In this document: one piece after another, positions 10,597 to 20,363 of the stretch
Layout: every line of letters starts with the position of its first letter
Numbering within the stretch: position 1 is the stretch's first letter
Assembly: GCA_050084515.1 (NCBI GenBank)
Contig: CM114271.1
Coordinates: 11,160,001-11,224,000, forward strand
Length of the DNA: 64,000 nucleotides
Direction: 5' to 3'
Source of the DNA: Blasia pusilla
Taxonomy: Eukaryota; Marchantiophyta; Marchantiopsida; Blasiales
Made by a program: the position numbers and the translations under genes
The notes under the pieces: generated by a model
Told to the model about the DNA's origin: nothing
Databases searched by the model: none
What the model saw: the letters and a program-made list of their open reading frames with translations, nothing else

Positions 10597-13500
10597 CCGA
10601 ATCTGACTCGTTGCAGATCGGAGTGGGTACTCGTTCTTGATGATCCACGATTGCGCCATCCTCCACTTCAGCGACCTCTTGACGCACTGGAGGTTGAAAA
10701 GCTCGTCCTCGCTCCCTCCAGTCAAAACTAAGAAAAGCCCTGTCCCACTCAGATAAGCGTCTGCAAAGGAAAACAAGAGCGCGATCTGGTCATAAGAGAG
10801 GGGAACATTCCAGTCAGGTACCCCGTCCGATGGATTCTCGTCCCACAATCACAACCCCGAGGGCAGACCAGCGATCAATAGATCCACCGCCACCTCTTTG
10901 ACCACTCCATTCACCGTCCAGGGAGCGTGCCCGTTTTGTTGAAGCTTCCGTCCTAGCGTTGTCAATTTATCAATGGCGGGTATCGACGCTTGAGAACTGA
11001 AACTTTTCAGCTCATCCAGTAAATTCGTGAGCTGACGGAGGACACTTGTCCGGGTCATTGTTTCTTTATGTCTTCCTAAGGATGATGGACTATATTCTCC
11101 TTGGGAAAACCCTGGCACCTCTCGCTTCCGCTTCTCCCGAGTCTACGGTCGGCTTGTCGGTGTCTATATGATCTCAGACTCTGGTGGGGTTTTTTTCGCG
11201 GAGGACCTGGTCCGACCCTCTCTCCCCGCTCGCCCGGACGATTCCGCCTCTGGCCTTGAATCTTCAACCTCTCTTTGGGAAGACTCGGCCTCGGAATTCT
11301 TCCCTCCCCTCGCCTTGCCTTTGAGACCCGTTGTGGATTTGTCTTTGGCTCTGCGGACCTTGGAAGCCAACTCCGCTGTCTCGAGGGCTTGCTCTTCTGC
11401 ATCTCCTTCGAAGAAGTCTTCAGGCTGCACAAAATTGGGCATGTCGTCCCATCCTGCGGCCACTGCATCATAAAGCACGCGTAAATCTTTCTCGATGATG
11501 TCTTCAGGGTCGTTGAAGTCCAGCCAAATTGGGCAATTCTCCATCTCCCAATCAGACATGTGCTGAGCCATCTCCATGTTGTACATGGAGAATGTCTCTC
11601 CATCAGGCAGCAAAGCCCACAATTTGCAGGCTGCCGGTATTTTTCCCCAGGTACCTGCATTCTTACAATGGACGAGGTACCTAAAGACCATCCGTTGGGC
11701 AGCTCTTAGTCGAACTGAATCGGCCGCCTGCTCCTGAAGATCTCGCTTCTTCTTTGCGAGATCCCTTTTGTTCCCCTCAATTTCTTCGTCAAGGTTTGCC
11801 TGAGGGAGGACCTAATCCTTGAACATCATCTTGAAACCTGGGTTTTTGATGGGCTTGTCCCAGATGTCATCGAGCCAAACCTCGAAATCTACAGCACTTT
11901 CCAGGTTTGCTTCATCCGGAATGGGCTCTATTCTTTTGAGCTCCGCTTGGAGACCGTCCAGCATGGACTTCCCAATAACCCGCAACGCGTCCCAGAACGA
12001 CCATTTGCGGAGCCAGTGGGAGATCACTAGATCAGACACACCCGGAGGATGGTGTGCCGCCCTCTTCTGGGCCTCTGTGCCCTCGAGACTGATTTTCATC
12101 AGTCAGATTCTCCTAAACTCGCTTATTCCATACAACGCAAACCGATGCACGCGATCTAGGGACACTTTCTCCCCAATCCAACCTTGCGGATCTTCATCCC
12201 TTTTCCGCTGGCGCTTGATAATCGCCTTCAGCTCCTTGTAAAACTCTGGACCAAGTTCAGGGTTGAGAATGCTGATGTAGCGCTGCATCTTGCTTGCCGT
12301 GTACTTCGTGGTTGCAGATACTGCAGCTTGGATGAATTCGGCGCAAGACTCAGACCAGATACTTTCTCCCTCCGCTCGGCTCAATGCGGCGCTCTTCTTC
12401 TTCGCGGCTGTATCTTCGACCAGCAAAGGATTGTGACGGCTGCATCTTGGGAAATAAATTTATTTGTCCAAGTCTTCTTTTTGATTTGTGCACCCTTTGC
12501 AAGCATCTGATTTACCAGGGCGTCGCCCAAGAACCCCTTGTACTCTGCCGGGTGCGTCGTAAGCACCTTCTTCACCCGATCGCAATCCTGGATCCAGTGG
12601 TGGGTGACATTCCCCTCCGATACAATCCTGCACATCCAAACTCAATAGAAGAAAATTTGTAAGGTACATGGGTTCCTGCAACACATCGAACTTCGACGGG
12701 TCATCATAGCTCAAGGTCGGATTCTAGCAACGAGCTAAATTATGCAACCCGTCGGAGTCCGACGGATTGCATTCAGATTTGTGAATGCCTGGTTTCAACC
12801 CGTCGGACTCCGACGGGTTGTCAGATAGTCCGTATCAAAAGTGAACATAGCAATGCGTCGGAGTCCGACAGGTTGCGCAATTGCAATGAAAGCTGCAATT
12901 TGACGCAAAAAAGGTAGCTTCCAACTGCCGAATGCAACCTGTCGGACTCCGACGAGTTGCTTTCAGCCAAAAACATTAAAAAAACCTCCAAAAATAGCTT
13001 CGAGTCAAGCAACCCGTCGGACTCCGACGAGTTGCTTTGGGCCAAAAACATACTAAACCTGTGGTCAGTCGAACAACTAGTCGAAGTCCGACGAGTTGCT
13101 TTCTTCAAAAAACATTCAAAAAAGGCAGCGAGACGAGCAACTCGTCGGACTCCGATGAGTTGCTTTCGGCCAAAAACATCCTAACCCATTCATCATTCGA
13201 GCAACTCGTCGGAGTCCGACGAGTTGCTTTTGGCCAAAAAAAATCCTATCCCATTCATCAATCGAGCAACTCGTCAGAGTCCCACGAGTTGCGTTTGGCC
13301 AAAAGCATCCCAACAACAGTGGTGACCCAAACAACTTGTCAGAGTCCGACGGTTTGCAGCAAGAAGAAACTTACGTGTTCATGGCATGCATGGCCATCTC
13401 CACCGTCGCCATGTGATGAGGGTATGGATGAAGGATCACTGCCTTCACGCAAAAATGTGCCTCCAAGGGGTTTGGACGCTCCTCTGCAAACTTTGTCCAC

Positions 13501-14574
13501 GCCATGAACCTGTGATTTTCATCCCAGATGAAGAAATGAAGATTCCTCATCCAGTTGAATTCTGTGCCCTCTACTTGCCTTCTGAAATCCTGGTCTCTCA
13601 TCCTCCAGATTGTGTCGAGCTTTTCCAAGTCCTCCTCCGTAACCAGGGCTTGGGTTCCATGCTCATCGTAAGGCTGAACATAGAACGGAGGGAAGCTGTC
13701 GACGTAGGATGCTGTCGCCGCCGATTGTTTGAGCTTCGCGATATCCTCGTCGGACTGAATTTTGCGGACGTATTCCATTGTCCGCAATTGGAAGAGTGGA
13801 ATTCTCGGGGCGTTGTGGCCCTCCATCAGTGCCATCTGCTTTACCACCTGTCAGAACCGGGACAAGATCAATAAGCTACACTGAATTGCCAATGAATTGC
13901 AAGATGGGCCTTCACATAATTCAAAAAACCCAGATCCTCTCTTACCCGCTCGAAGATTGGGTCGGTTTCTTGATCAGCCAACTTGTCGGAGACACCAGCT
14001 GGCAAGTCCACTGGGAACTCGTCGATTCGATAGAGGTCGATTTCTTCCATCGGGCTTGGAGACGAGGATGACTGCTCTCCTGCTTCTTCGACAATGTCCA
14101 CCATCTCCATGCTGGCGGTCCTCATGACCTCATCGTCCGTGATTTGAACTTTGGCCGTTTCCTCTATATTGATTGTGTCCCCGGACTTCATCGGGGACAT
14201 TTCCCGCATCTCAACACTTTTGGTTGGACGGGCAGGACTGTCGTCAATGGCTATTGCTTTTTCCCTCCTTGCTTTAGCCAATTATGCTCTCCTCACTGAC
14301 GCGTCCAGACGCTTCTTTCTTGCTTTTCGTCGGCGATCCTTTTCTTCACGGCCTGCGACATCTCAGCCTCTGCGTTCTGTTTATCGAGCGCCTCTTGTAC
14401 ACGTTTTGCAAGAAGCTCTTGGTTGTGCATCTCCTCTTCCCTTTCCTGCTCCTCGATTTCCTGTTGCCTTATCTCATTTGCCGAACGAGGCCCTGGAGAT
14501 GCTGACGTAGGAGTCCTAATGGACTTTGGAGTGAAGCTCCCAAACTTGTTTGCTTGAGCTTTTTTCCTCGTCAT
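10597..14574 (-). pseudogene. PMU-1 ParB-like / beta-class methyltransferase-like gene, copy 1
   Basis: Exons on the minus strand, inferred from GT-AG sites and from three copies: 14574-13946, 13847-13375, 12627-10597. Exon 1 is a basic, coiled-coil-rich N-terminus (MTRKKAQANKFGSFTPKS, then a Glu/Arg-rich helix). Exon 2 is a ParB/sulfiredoxin-like domain: IPLFQLRTMEYVRKIQSDED, SFPPFYVQPYDE, WDENHRFMAW. Exon 3 has a helical middle part, a Lys/Ser-rich linker, then the methyltransferase core start: VDLLIA-GLPSGL in the DPPY position, then LSYDQIALLFSFADAYLSGTG and SLKWRMAQSWIIKNEYP. The final exon carrying motif I is missing here, replaced by the fragment at 10119-10560. Frame breaks occur near 12100, 11150 and 10850. 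It diverges from the transposase gene at 15837. Confidence 0.65.
12735..13360. repeat. Palindrome array, ten units, inside intron 2 of the PMU-1 gene
   Basis: Ten copies of an imperfect palindrome (consensus arms GCAACCCGTCGG and CCGACGGGTTGC around a 3-base centre ACT or AGT), starting about 12740, 12798, 12853, 12937, 13009, 13072, 13137, 13201, 13265 and 13331. Mean spacing is about 65 bases. Several units have GCAACTCG with a matching CGAGTTGC arm. The array fills the intron 12628-13374 and stops at the exon borders. Confidence 0.9.
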
Positions 14575-14827
14575 TTTTCCCGGAAATGCCTCCACCTATG
14601 TCCTCGATGAATTGCTTGATCAGTCGCCTTGATAATGTCGAGATGAGTCGCCTTGATGGGTAGCTGGAATCGTCTCGCGATCGTTCGGTTGAACCGTCTT
14701 GCTCTCGTTCCCTCGTATCTTCTGGCGATGACTCGCCGTGTGAAATGCCCCTTGGTATCTGATCAGCTGCTGCACGGGAGAGCAATGGAGATCGCGAAAT
14801 GAGAAACCGGAAATGAGCGATTTCTAC

Positions 14828-14838
14828 CCTATTTATAC
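14828..14838 (-). promoter_or_regulatory. TATA box of PMU-1 ParB-MTase gene
   Basis: AGTATAAATAGGG on the minus strand, about 255 bases upstream of the ATG at 14574. The same element occurs at the same distance in the other two copies (25410 and 63157), next to a shared block ending CCAACGG. Conservation in three copies supports a core promoter. Confidence 0.65.
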
Positions 14839-14924
14839 TTTTCTAGCGGTTGGGCTAACCGTTGGGTCGCGTCGTCCTTTCGACGGCGATGTGCTGGCCA
14901 TTACGGAAGTCTGGACGTGAAAAA

Positions 14925-15560
14925 TGGCAACCCATCGGAGTCCGACAGGTTGCGTGCCTCCGCCGTCCTGGCAAGATAACGCGAGGTGCGCGAGCAACCC
15001 GTCGTAGACCGACAGGTTGAGCGCCTCCGCCTTCTTCGGACAAAAAAGGGACGTACCCGCACAACCCGTCGGAGACCGTTGGGTTGCACGCTTCCCTCGT
15101 CAAGAGTTAACAACGCGGGCTTCCCGTGCAACTCGTCGGAGGCCGACAGGTTGCACGCTTCCTTCATGTAAGTGAAACAAGGCGAGGCGCTTGCGCAACC
15201 GGTCAGAGGGCGACGGGTTGCACGCCTCGCCGTCTTTGGGCAAGAAGGTGCGGCACCCGCGGAACTCATCGGGAACAGACGGTTTGCATGCTTCCTTCAT
15301 ATAAGTGTTACACCGTGAGATAATTGGGCAACCCGTCTGATGCCGATGGGTTGCAAGCCTCCGACATCTTCGGGCAAGAAGGAGCGGTATCCGAGCAACT
15401 TGTCGAAGAGCGACGGGTTGCCTGCTTCGATCATGTTTGCGTTTGAAGGTAAGGCAGAAGCGTGCAACCCGTCCGAAGTCGACGGGTTGCAGGCTTTGCT
15501 TAGCTTGGGTTAATAGTTGAGTTACCACGACTCCGACGGGTTCCAACAAAATGAAGTGTG
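14925..15560. repeat. Palindrome array between the divergent PMU-1 genes
   Basis: About ten units of the GCAACCCGTCGG-type palindrome with more variable centres (for example gaga, cctc, gtag), spaced about 65 bases, with related spacers. It fills the space between the TATA box of the ParB-MTase gene and the transposase start. No gene is seen in 14575-15836; stop-free frames through it are products of the repeat. Confidence 0.9.
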
Positions 15561-15734
15561 CTTCGCAACCCACGTCTTTGCTTCCCAAATCCGGTAACAC
15601 ATTGCAACAGAATTGAATCGATTGCAACAGAATTGAATCCATTGTGTCAGACAATTTCACCTACCGAACTTCATCTTGTCAGTAAAATTCTGTCATGAGT
15701 ATCCGATTTCCTATTCATTATAAATTAAAAATTC

Positions 15735-15810
15735 ACATTCTCATTCTCATTCTCATTCTCATTTTGATTCTGATTCTGATTCTGATTCTGATTCTGATTC
15801 TGATTCTCAC
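15735..15810 (+). repeat. Hexanucleotide microsatellite upstream of transposase 1
   Basis: Tandem attctc units followed by gattct units, ending about 25 bases before the transposase ATG at 15837. The matching place in copy 2 (about 24190-24215) is nearly collapsed, so the tract has expanded or contracted between copies. Confidence 0.85.
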
Positions 15811-15836
15811 TCTCCTCCCGTACAAAATTTCTGGGA

Positions 15837-18800
15837 ATGGATAATTATGTGAAGCTCACTTGTGGCAGTCATCTGGCGGCCCTTCCTCAATCAGAAATCG
15901 TTCGACCGCAAGCTCTTGAGTCTTTCATAGTAGTGGATGAAATTTTTTTCTCTCTGTTCGATTTCTTCTCCAAATTGGAACCATCTTTGTATCCAAGGAT
16001 GTTAGGGTGGACGGTACGGAGGACATAATAGGTGAGACAGTCCAGCCAGTGACTGTAGACGGTAAAGTATGGAATCTCCTACCTCTAGCAAATGTCCAAT
16101 ACAGAGTTTACGGCCTGCCCCTGAATTCGACTCCAACTTCATACGCTCGTAACAATGTTGTTCTTCCTGAAGACATTCCGGATGTTATCAACCTCAGTGG
16201 ATTTGTCGAACACCAACCGGTCCCTCTGTCCGCCTACTCGTTCCTCTTGCGAGTATCAAGCAATAGTTTGCTTTCATCTCTGGCCTTGAAAATGTTCGAG
16301 CACATTCTTGTCGACGAGCTGCCGCCCACGTACGATGGTAATTGCATTTTTGAGTTGCCTCCACTTGCTGCTCCTGCTCAAAAGAAAGATGGAGGATGCC
16401 TGAAGGGTATGGACAGAAAGTCTGATTGTCATCGATGGTGCAGGCTTCAACGGACTAGTGCTTCAATTCCAGATGGTCCTTGGATTGTCTCCCGCCGCCA
16501 ATGCGTTGGAGCCTTGGAGTGTAGAAGTCCAGCATGCTCGTATCTAGAGCGCAACGGTCGAGTCAACACGTCGCAATTCCCCCCCAAGAATGCAGAAACT
16601 CCATACGAGGTCGGTGCCACCATACCACCGGGAGGCCATCGATGTCCTCATTGTCAGGCATCGCCCTTCTGCGTTGGACCGTGTCCTGCATACATATTTT
16701 TCATTGTCCACAACTTGGGCTCCATGTCAGAGTACACAAGGCTGGCAATTCATGTTGGCTCCCACACTCATCCTGTGATCAATGCAATTGAGAGACACAT
16801 CAAGGAGGATGTGGCAAAGAAAGTTGCCGAGGTCTACAAAAACTCTCCGGGTTCAAAGCCCCGAGTGATCAAGCTCACAACGGCATCACAAATTTGTGAA
16901 CAATTTCTTGGAATCCTTGGACAGGGCGAGATCACGGCAGCTGAGGAGAAACAACTCTGGGAAAATCTCGCTGATCCTGAATGCTTTCGGAATTTGCTAC
17001 GTCAAATACGAGTTCTGGATGGAAAGACGGCCAAAATGGATGCCATCGCTAGAATCAAGGCCAACTCCAGATTTCCATTCATTCAGAGATGGCAGTTGAT
17101 GGGCCAAGGAGGCGAGGGATCCAGGGCCTATGTCTTCAAAATATCAACCACAGGTCCGTCGAGTGGCCTTGATCTTATAGATCGAATGAGGGAAGGGGAA
17201 GATCTTTATGGCAGCTGGGTAAGCTTTGATATTTGCTATAGAGTGTTGAACGGATGGTTGATGATGGGTGCTCATGTTTATGACCATATGGAGAAGGGAC
17301 TCAAAACTATATTTGTCTGTGAAGTAAAGGCAGAAGACATTGGCAGTTTGAAGATGTGCTGGTTACTCTTATTGGAGGTGGTGAAGGAAAACAAAAGGCC
17401 ACCTCCGGAAATTTATGGGTTCATGGCGGACAATGCACAACCTGGGTGGATTGCTATCCGGGAAGTGTTCTGGGGTGGAGAGGTTCAGCCGGAGAGGGAA
17501 AGGTCGGATGCTTTCCATTGGCAACAGTCTGTGACCCGGTACACCAAATCTTGCATCAAGGAGAATAAGAGGACATCAAGGAGAATAAGAGGACAGAGCA
17601 TGTTACTCTACTCTAACGCTGCAAGGACAACAAAACCTTGAAGGAGGCCATGGAATGCCAGGAAGAACTTCATGGGTGGTGGAGGAAGCATGTGATTGAG
17701 GGGAAGTATAAAGAGTTGTGCTCTTGGTTGAGTTGGTGGATTGTACGTATGAGACAATGGGGAAACTTCATGCGGCAGGTGAGTTCACTATTTTGTCTTG
17801 TCAAGCTCACGCTGAGAATTGTTTGTAAAGTTGCAGCTCAAGTTGAGAAGCGTGGGAACTGTTGGGATTTCAAACCGAAGAAACCAAGCAAGCTGTCGGA
17901 TGCGACGGGTTGCATCTAGAATTTTGGTGCAACCCGTAGACAAGTATGCAAGTCGCATATATACATGGCCTGCAAATAGTTCAACCCGGATGGGTTTCGG
18001 ATGACTTGCACTTGGATCTTCTAGAGTGGCCATCGGTTCTTGCAACCCGTCTGAATCCGACGGGTTGCAGTAAGTGGGTTTAGGGTTGCAACACGTCGGG
18101 ACCCGACGGGTCGCAGAGTCGTTCATGGGATGCCTCGGCCTTGCAACCCGTATGAATCCGACGAGTTGCAGTAGGTGGGTTTAGGGTTGCAACACGTTGG
18201 GACCCGACGGGTCACAGAGTCGTTCATGGGATGCCTCGACCTTGCAACCCGTCTGGTTCCGACGGGTTGCAGTAGGTGGGATTAAGGTTGCAACACGTCG
18301 GGACCCGACGGATCGCAGAGTCGTTCATGGGATGCCTTGGCCTTGCAACCCGTCTGGTTCCAACAAGTAGCTTATTTCTTTGATTCCTGAGTTATTTTCG
18401 TTCCCTTCTAACATTGCCGTCGTTGCAGGGATTGAACATTCATGAAAATGCCCGCTGCCCCAACACAAATGGAGCAGAAAGTGTTCATTCCTCCTCGAGG
18501 TCCTCACAAGCATGCCAACAAATTTCACTTGTGGAGGCATGCCAACAAGACCAGGTGAGAGCAATGCTACAGTCTGCAGCATCCCATATCTTCCTCACAA
18601 AAGGCATAACAAAAGGAAGGGGGCCGTCCATCTACGAGCTCTATGTTAGGGCGGCTGTGAGATCTGGTGATGAAAAAATGTATGTGGAAGCCTTCAACAG
18701 GTGCGTAGCTTGAACTTCCCTCGAGCAAGACGTACATATTGGTGGGGATATTCGTGGGCGGGTTTCAAGACGTCCCATACAGATGGTGGTAGAGCAGTCC

Positions 18801-19931
18801 GAGCGAGACTCGTGGAGACCAGATAAGTATCTTGACTTCAGGCAGGTGAAGAGGCAGCATCGAGGAACGAATCCGGTGATTGATTTGGATGAGGAAATTA
18901 CGCCGCCTCGGTACTCGGGGACCCCGGACCCGTCCCAAATCCGTGATGGAGTTACTTCTCCAAAATCAGTGAATGTTTTATTTCAAAATCCCTCCGTTGG
19001 TGGAAGTTTGCAATATCCTGTCACTGGGGTGGTTCAACAATATGGGATTCCGGTAATGTAGGTGGATTGCAACCTAAAACGGTGGCATATATCTCGGAGC
19101 AACCCAGGACGTGGACCCACCTACAGGGCAGGATCTGATGGCATTAGGAGAGCATGCGGCACTTTCCTAAATAAGAACTGTACAAGGACTGGACGACCAC
19201 TGCCTGGGTTTTGGGGACTCAAAACCTTTGATCGTTTCACGAGGACCGGGGATCAATTGAAGTACTTCTTCTTCCCAAATGAATCTTGCGCTTTTCGAAA
19301 GTCTTATCCGGTTGCCATTGGAGCTCCGGGGAATACCCCCACGATTTGGCCCATCGCTGCAGGTACGAACTGCACTCAAGACGAAGTGGACAATCTTACA
19401 AGTGCCGGTTTCAGACTTGTAGACGGGGGAAGTTCAGAGCATGTTTGCATTACAGAGACCTTCGCATTTCGTATTCAACCCAAGATTGATGTCAACATGT
19501 ACCCGGAGAAGGTGGATGATCTCAATCCACTATTTCTGTTTGAGTGTAGAAATGGGGTGAAGAGAAACAGAATGTGTAGGCCAACGGTGGAGAGAGCAAA
19601 GCGAATTGCATGAGCTCGGGAGGCAAAAATGGAGATCATCGCCACGAAAGATGTCTTGAGTGGCAATGGAATAGGAAGGATGTATTGGGTCAGGAACAAC
19701 ATTGTAAATTCAAGTGTCACAGGGATGTATGTGGTGCACATCTGTTGCTTTCCCACATGTTCATGTGATGACTTTGTCCAAATAGAGACAAGTGGCAAAA
19801 GGTATTTCCCTTGTTAGCATATGTACTATGTGTTGCTCGTAGTTTTAAGAGAGTCGGAGGTAGGAGTAGGAATCCACCAACCAATTCTATCCCTCAAAGA
19901 AGTGCAAAGTATTTTAAACAAACCACTTTGA
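15837..19931 (+). pseudogene. PMU-1 MULE-type transposase, copy 1
   Basis: Two exons: 15837-17778 and 18429-19931 (donor CAG|GTGAG, acceptor TTGCAG|G). Starts MDNYVKLTCGSHLAALPQSE. A Cys-rich zinc-binding region follows (RRQCVGALECRSPAC, GHRCPHCQA). The MULE RNase H-fold core is at about 17215-17530: first Asp in VSFDICYRVLNGWLMMGAHVY, second Asp in YGFMADNAQPGWIAIREVFW, then SDAFHWQQS. Exon 2 ends with a SWIM finger (CSCDDF ... YFPC-stop-HMYYVL), as in MuDR/FAR1-type transposases. It cuts and moves the element DNA. Damage: a frameshift near 15950, loss of about 28 residues compared with copy 2, a small tandem duplication near 17560-17600, stops at 18712 and 19060, and TAG at 19815 inside the SWIM finger. 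Confidence 0.75.
17895..18365. repeat. Palindromes and 113-bp tandem repeat in transposase-1 intron
   Basis: Within intron 17779-18428. From about 18040 to 18365 a unit of about 113 bases is repeated almost three times. Each unit has one GCAACCCGTCTG-type palindrome and one CACGTCGGGACCCGACG palindrome, separated by 'gtaggtgggtttagg' and 'gagtcgttcatgggatgcct'. The equivalent intron in copy 2 (21680-21810) has a single unit. Confidence 0.85.
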
Positions 19932-20363
19932 GGATGCAAAATGAGGTTTTAGAGTGTACTTTTATTTTTCCTGAACCTTCACTTTGAGCTTGAACTCTAT
20001 TCAGCCCGGGGCAAATGATAGATTTTTTCCAGACCTTGGATGGAAAAAGTGACTGGTTCCACACTTATGATTCCACTGATTTTTCAGTTTTCTAAATTTT
20101 GTGCAATTTGCAACTCGTTGGACTCAGAGGGGTTGCCAAAATATGGAAGAGGAAAAAAAACCGTGGGACTGCTTAATAACTGAACAAAAAAGTGCAAAAA
20201 AATTCACACAAAAATTTTCCTCTCTTCAACCCAACGGAAACTCTCTTAAAAAAAAGTCTCTATTTCGGTTGAAGGTAGTTTCTCTCTCTCTCTCCTCTCT
20301 CCTCTCTCCTCTCTTCCTCTCTTCCTCTCTTCCTCTCTTCCTCTCCTCTTACCGCACCTCCCC
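19932..20363. mobile_element. Right end of PMU-1 with polypyrimidine tract
   Basis: No gene. After the transposase stop there is AT-rich sequence, one palindrome remnant at about 20110, a run of A and then a (ctctcttcct)n tract at 20280-20350 ending cttaccgcacctcccc. The other ends of PMU elements (31850-31923 and, inverted, 56703-56765) show the same outward order: homopolymer A/T run, ctctcttcct repeats, then CTTRCC...ACC..CCCC. This looks like an imperfect terminal inverted repeat. Copy 2 homology starts at about 20361, so the elements abut. Confidence 0.5.

Noticed and set aside
12735-13360. Regular 27-base palindromic repeats with about 38-base spacers look like a CRISPR array.
   Set aside because: Repeats are imperfect and vary in both arms and centre, spacers are related to each other, the arrays sit in spliceable introns of a eukaryotic transposon, and no cas genes are present.
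14855-15660. Overlapping open frames on both strands rich in repeated peptides (for example QPVGLRRVA, NPSDSDGL).
   Set aside because: They are translations of the palindrome array and its spacers. Frames on both strands repeat with the 65-base unit and have no independent coding signal.
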